Origin: Spartobacteria bacterium
Lineage (GTDB): Bacteria; Verrucomicrobiota; Verrucomicrobiae; Chthoniobacterales; UBA6821
Assembly (NCBI GenBank): GCA_003136515.1
Contig: PLEU01000156.1
Coordinates: 1-5,767, forward strand
Direction: 5' to 3'
DNA length: 5,767 bases
Part shown: positions 5,435 through 5,767 of the stretch, piece by piece
Layout: each line of letters starts with the position of its first letter
How positions within the stretch are numbered: position 1 is the stretch's first letter
Position numbers and translations under genes: made by a program
Notes under the pieces: generated by a model
Told to the model about the DNA's origin: nothing
Databases searched by the model: none
The model's input: only the letters and a program-made list of their open reading frames with translations

Positions 5435-5767
5435 CTAAAACGACGCCGTCATTCCGTAAAGGAATCCCTTGAGGTATTCAGTCTCGGCAAAGCCGACGAG
5501 GATCGGATGATCGGGACTCTGACTGTAGGTCTCCAGCTGACGTGCTGTGCGACGCGCATCACCGAATGCCTCCGCAACACTTCCACCGAATTCCTCGGCG
5601 GAAACATGGTGGGAGCAGGAGAAGGTGGCAAGCAAGCCCTCCTTGGAGAGAAGCTGGGCAGCCTTGAGATGAAGCTCCCGATAACCGCGCAGCGCATCGA
5701 CGATCCCCTTGCGTGTCCGCGTGAAGGGGGGCGGGTCGAGAATGATCAAATCATACTCCTCTTCGCG
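5435..5767 (-). CDS. rlmI: RlmI-like class I SAM-dependent 23S rRNA (cytosine-C5) methyltransferase, C-terminal part
   Basis: The frame is open to the right window edge, so only the last 110 residues are present; an apparent TTG start at 5749 is internal. In-window residues: motif IV LDPPPF (10-15), then RGYRELHLKAAQLL (about 27-40), then FSCSHH with C51, and near the end SPDHPILVGF and YLKGF. This matches the end of E. coli RlmI (YccW), which makes m5C1962 in 23S rRNA: there the same places read DPPKF, RGYKDIN, FSCSG, DHPVIA and YLKGF. The natural C-terminus is therefore inside the window. The PUA and N-terminal parts lie outside. The gene converges with the AIM24-like gene, with 11 bp between stop codons and no clear shared terminator. 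A related RlmK/RlmO-type activity cannot be excluded. Confidence 0.85.
   Translation of the reverse strand, partial: REEEYDLIILDPPPFTRTRKGIVDALRGYRELHLKAAQLLSKEGLLATFSCSHHVSAEEFGGSVAEAFGDARRTARQLETYSQSPDHPILVGFAETEYLKGFLYGMTASF

Noticed and set aside
5451..5465. ATTCC-GTAAA-GGAAT hairpin as a terminator for the convergent genes
   Set aside because: The 5 bp stem lies inside the methyltransferase coding end and has no T-run on either strand; it is more likely chance.

Overview
This 5.8 kb window is a compact piece of bacterial chromosome, about 55-58% GC by eye. Five genes lie on the + strand or run into it from upstream: an E1-like/rhodanese protein (5' end outside the window), a Trm112-like small protein, threonyl-tRNA synthetase (thrS), initiation factor IF-3 (infC) and a HAD phosphatase. 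An AIM24-family protein follows on the + strand. The C-terminal end of an RlmI-like 23S rRNA methyltransferase comes in from the right edge on the - strand and converges on it with an 11 bp gap. I see no insertion sequences, phage genes, CRISPR arrays, tRNAs or rRNAs.

The organism cannot be fixed from this sequence alone. The ThrS has no TGS domain and carries a family-specific insertion between motifs 1 and 2. IF-3 has an acidic C-terminal tail, and Shine-Dalgarno sequences are mostly absent. Together these remind me of the Verrucomicrobiota/PVC group; this is an impression from memory, not a search result.

Layout: 1-879 MoeB/ThiF-rhodanese; 884-1105 Trm112-like; 1106-1198 a pyrimidine-rich thrS leader with two small hairpins, three tandem CCYTCAT heptamers and a 40 nt stretch without any G up to the start codon; 1199-3052 thrS; 3053-3175 the infC leader with a promoter-like -35 box and an 11 bp hairpin; 3176-3826 infC, read here from an AUU start codon; 3816-4532 HAD phosphatase overlapping infC by 11 nt; 4533-4637 intergenic; 4638-5423 AIM24-like protein; 5435-5767 (-) methyltransferase end.

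Most of the genes serve translation: sulfur-carrier activation (possibly for tRNA thiolation), a Trm112 fold, a tRNA synthetase, an initiation factor and an rRNA methyltransferase. The most interesting points are regulatory. IF-3 appears to start at AUU, the hallmark of IF-3 autoregulation. The infC leader can form two mutually exclusive stems. The thrS leader has an ordered repeat array. I found no evidence of a wholly new multi-gene system.
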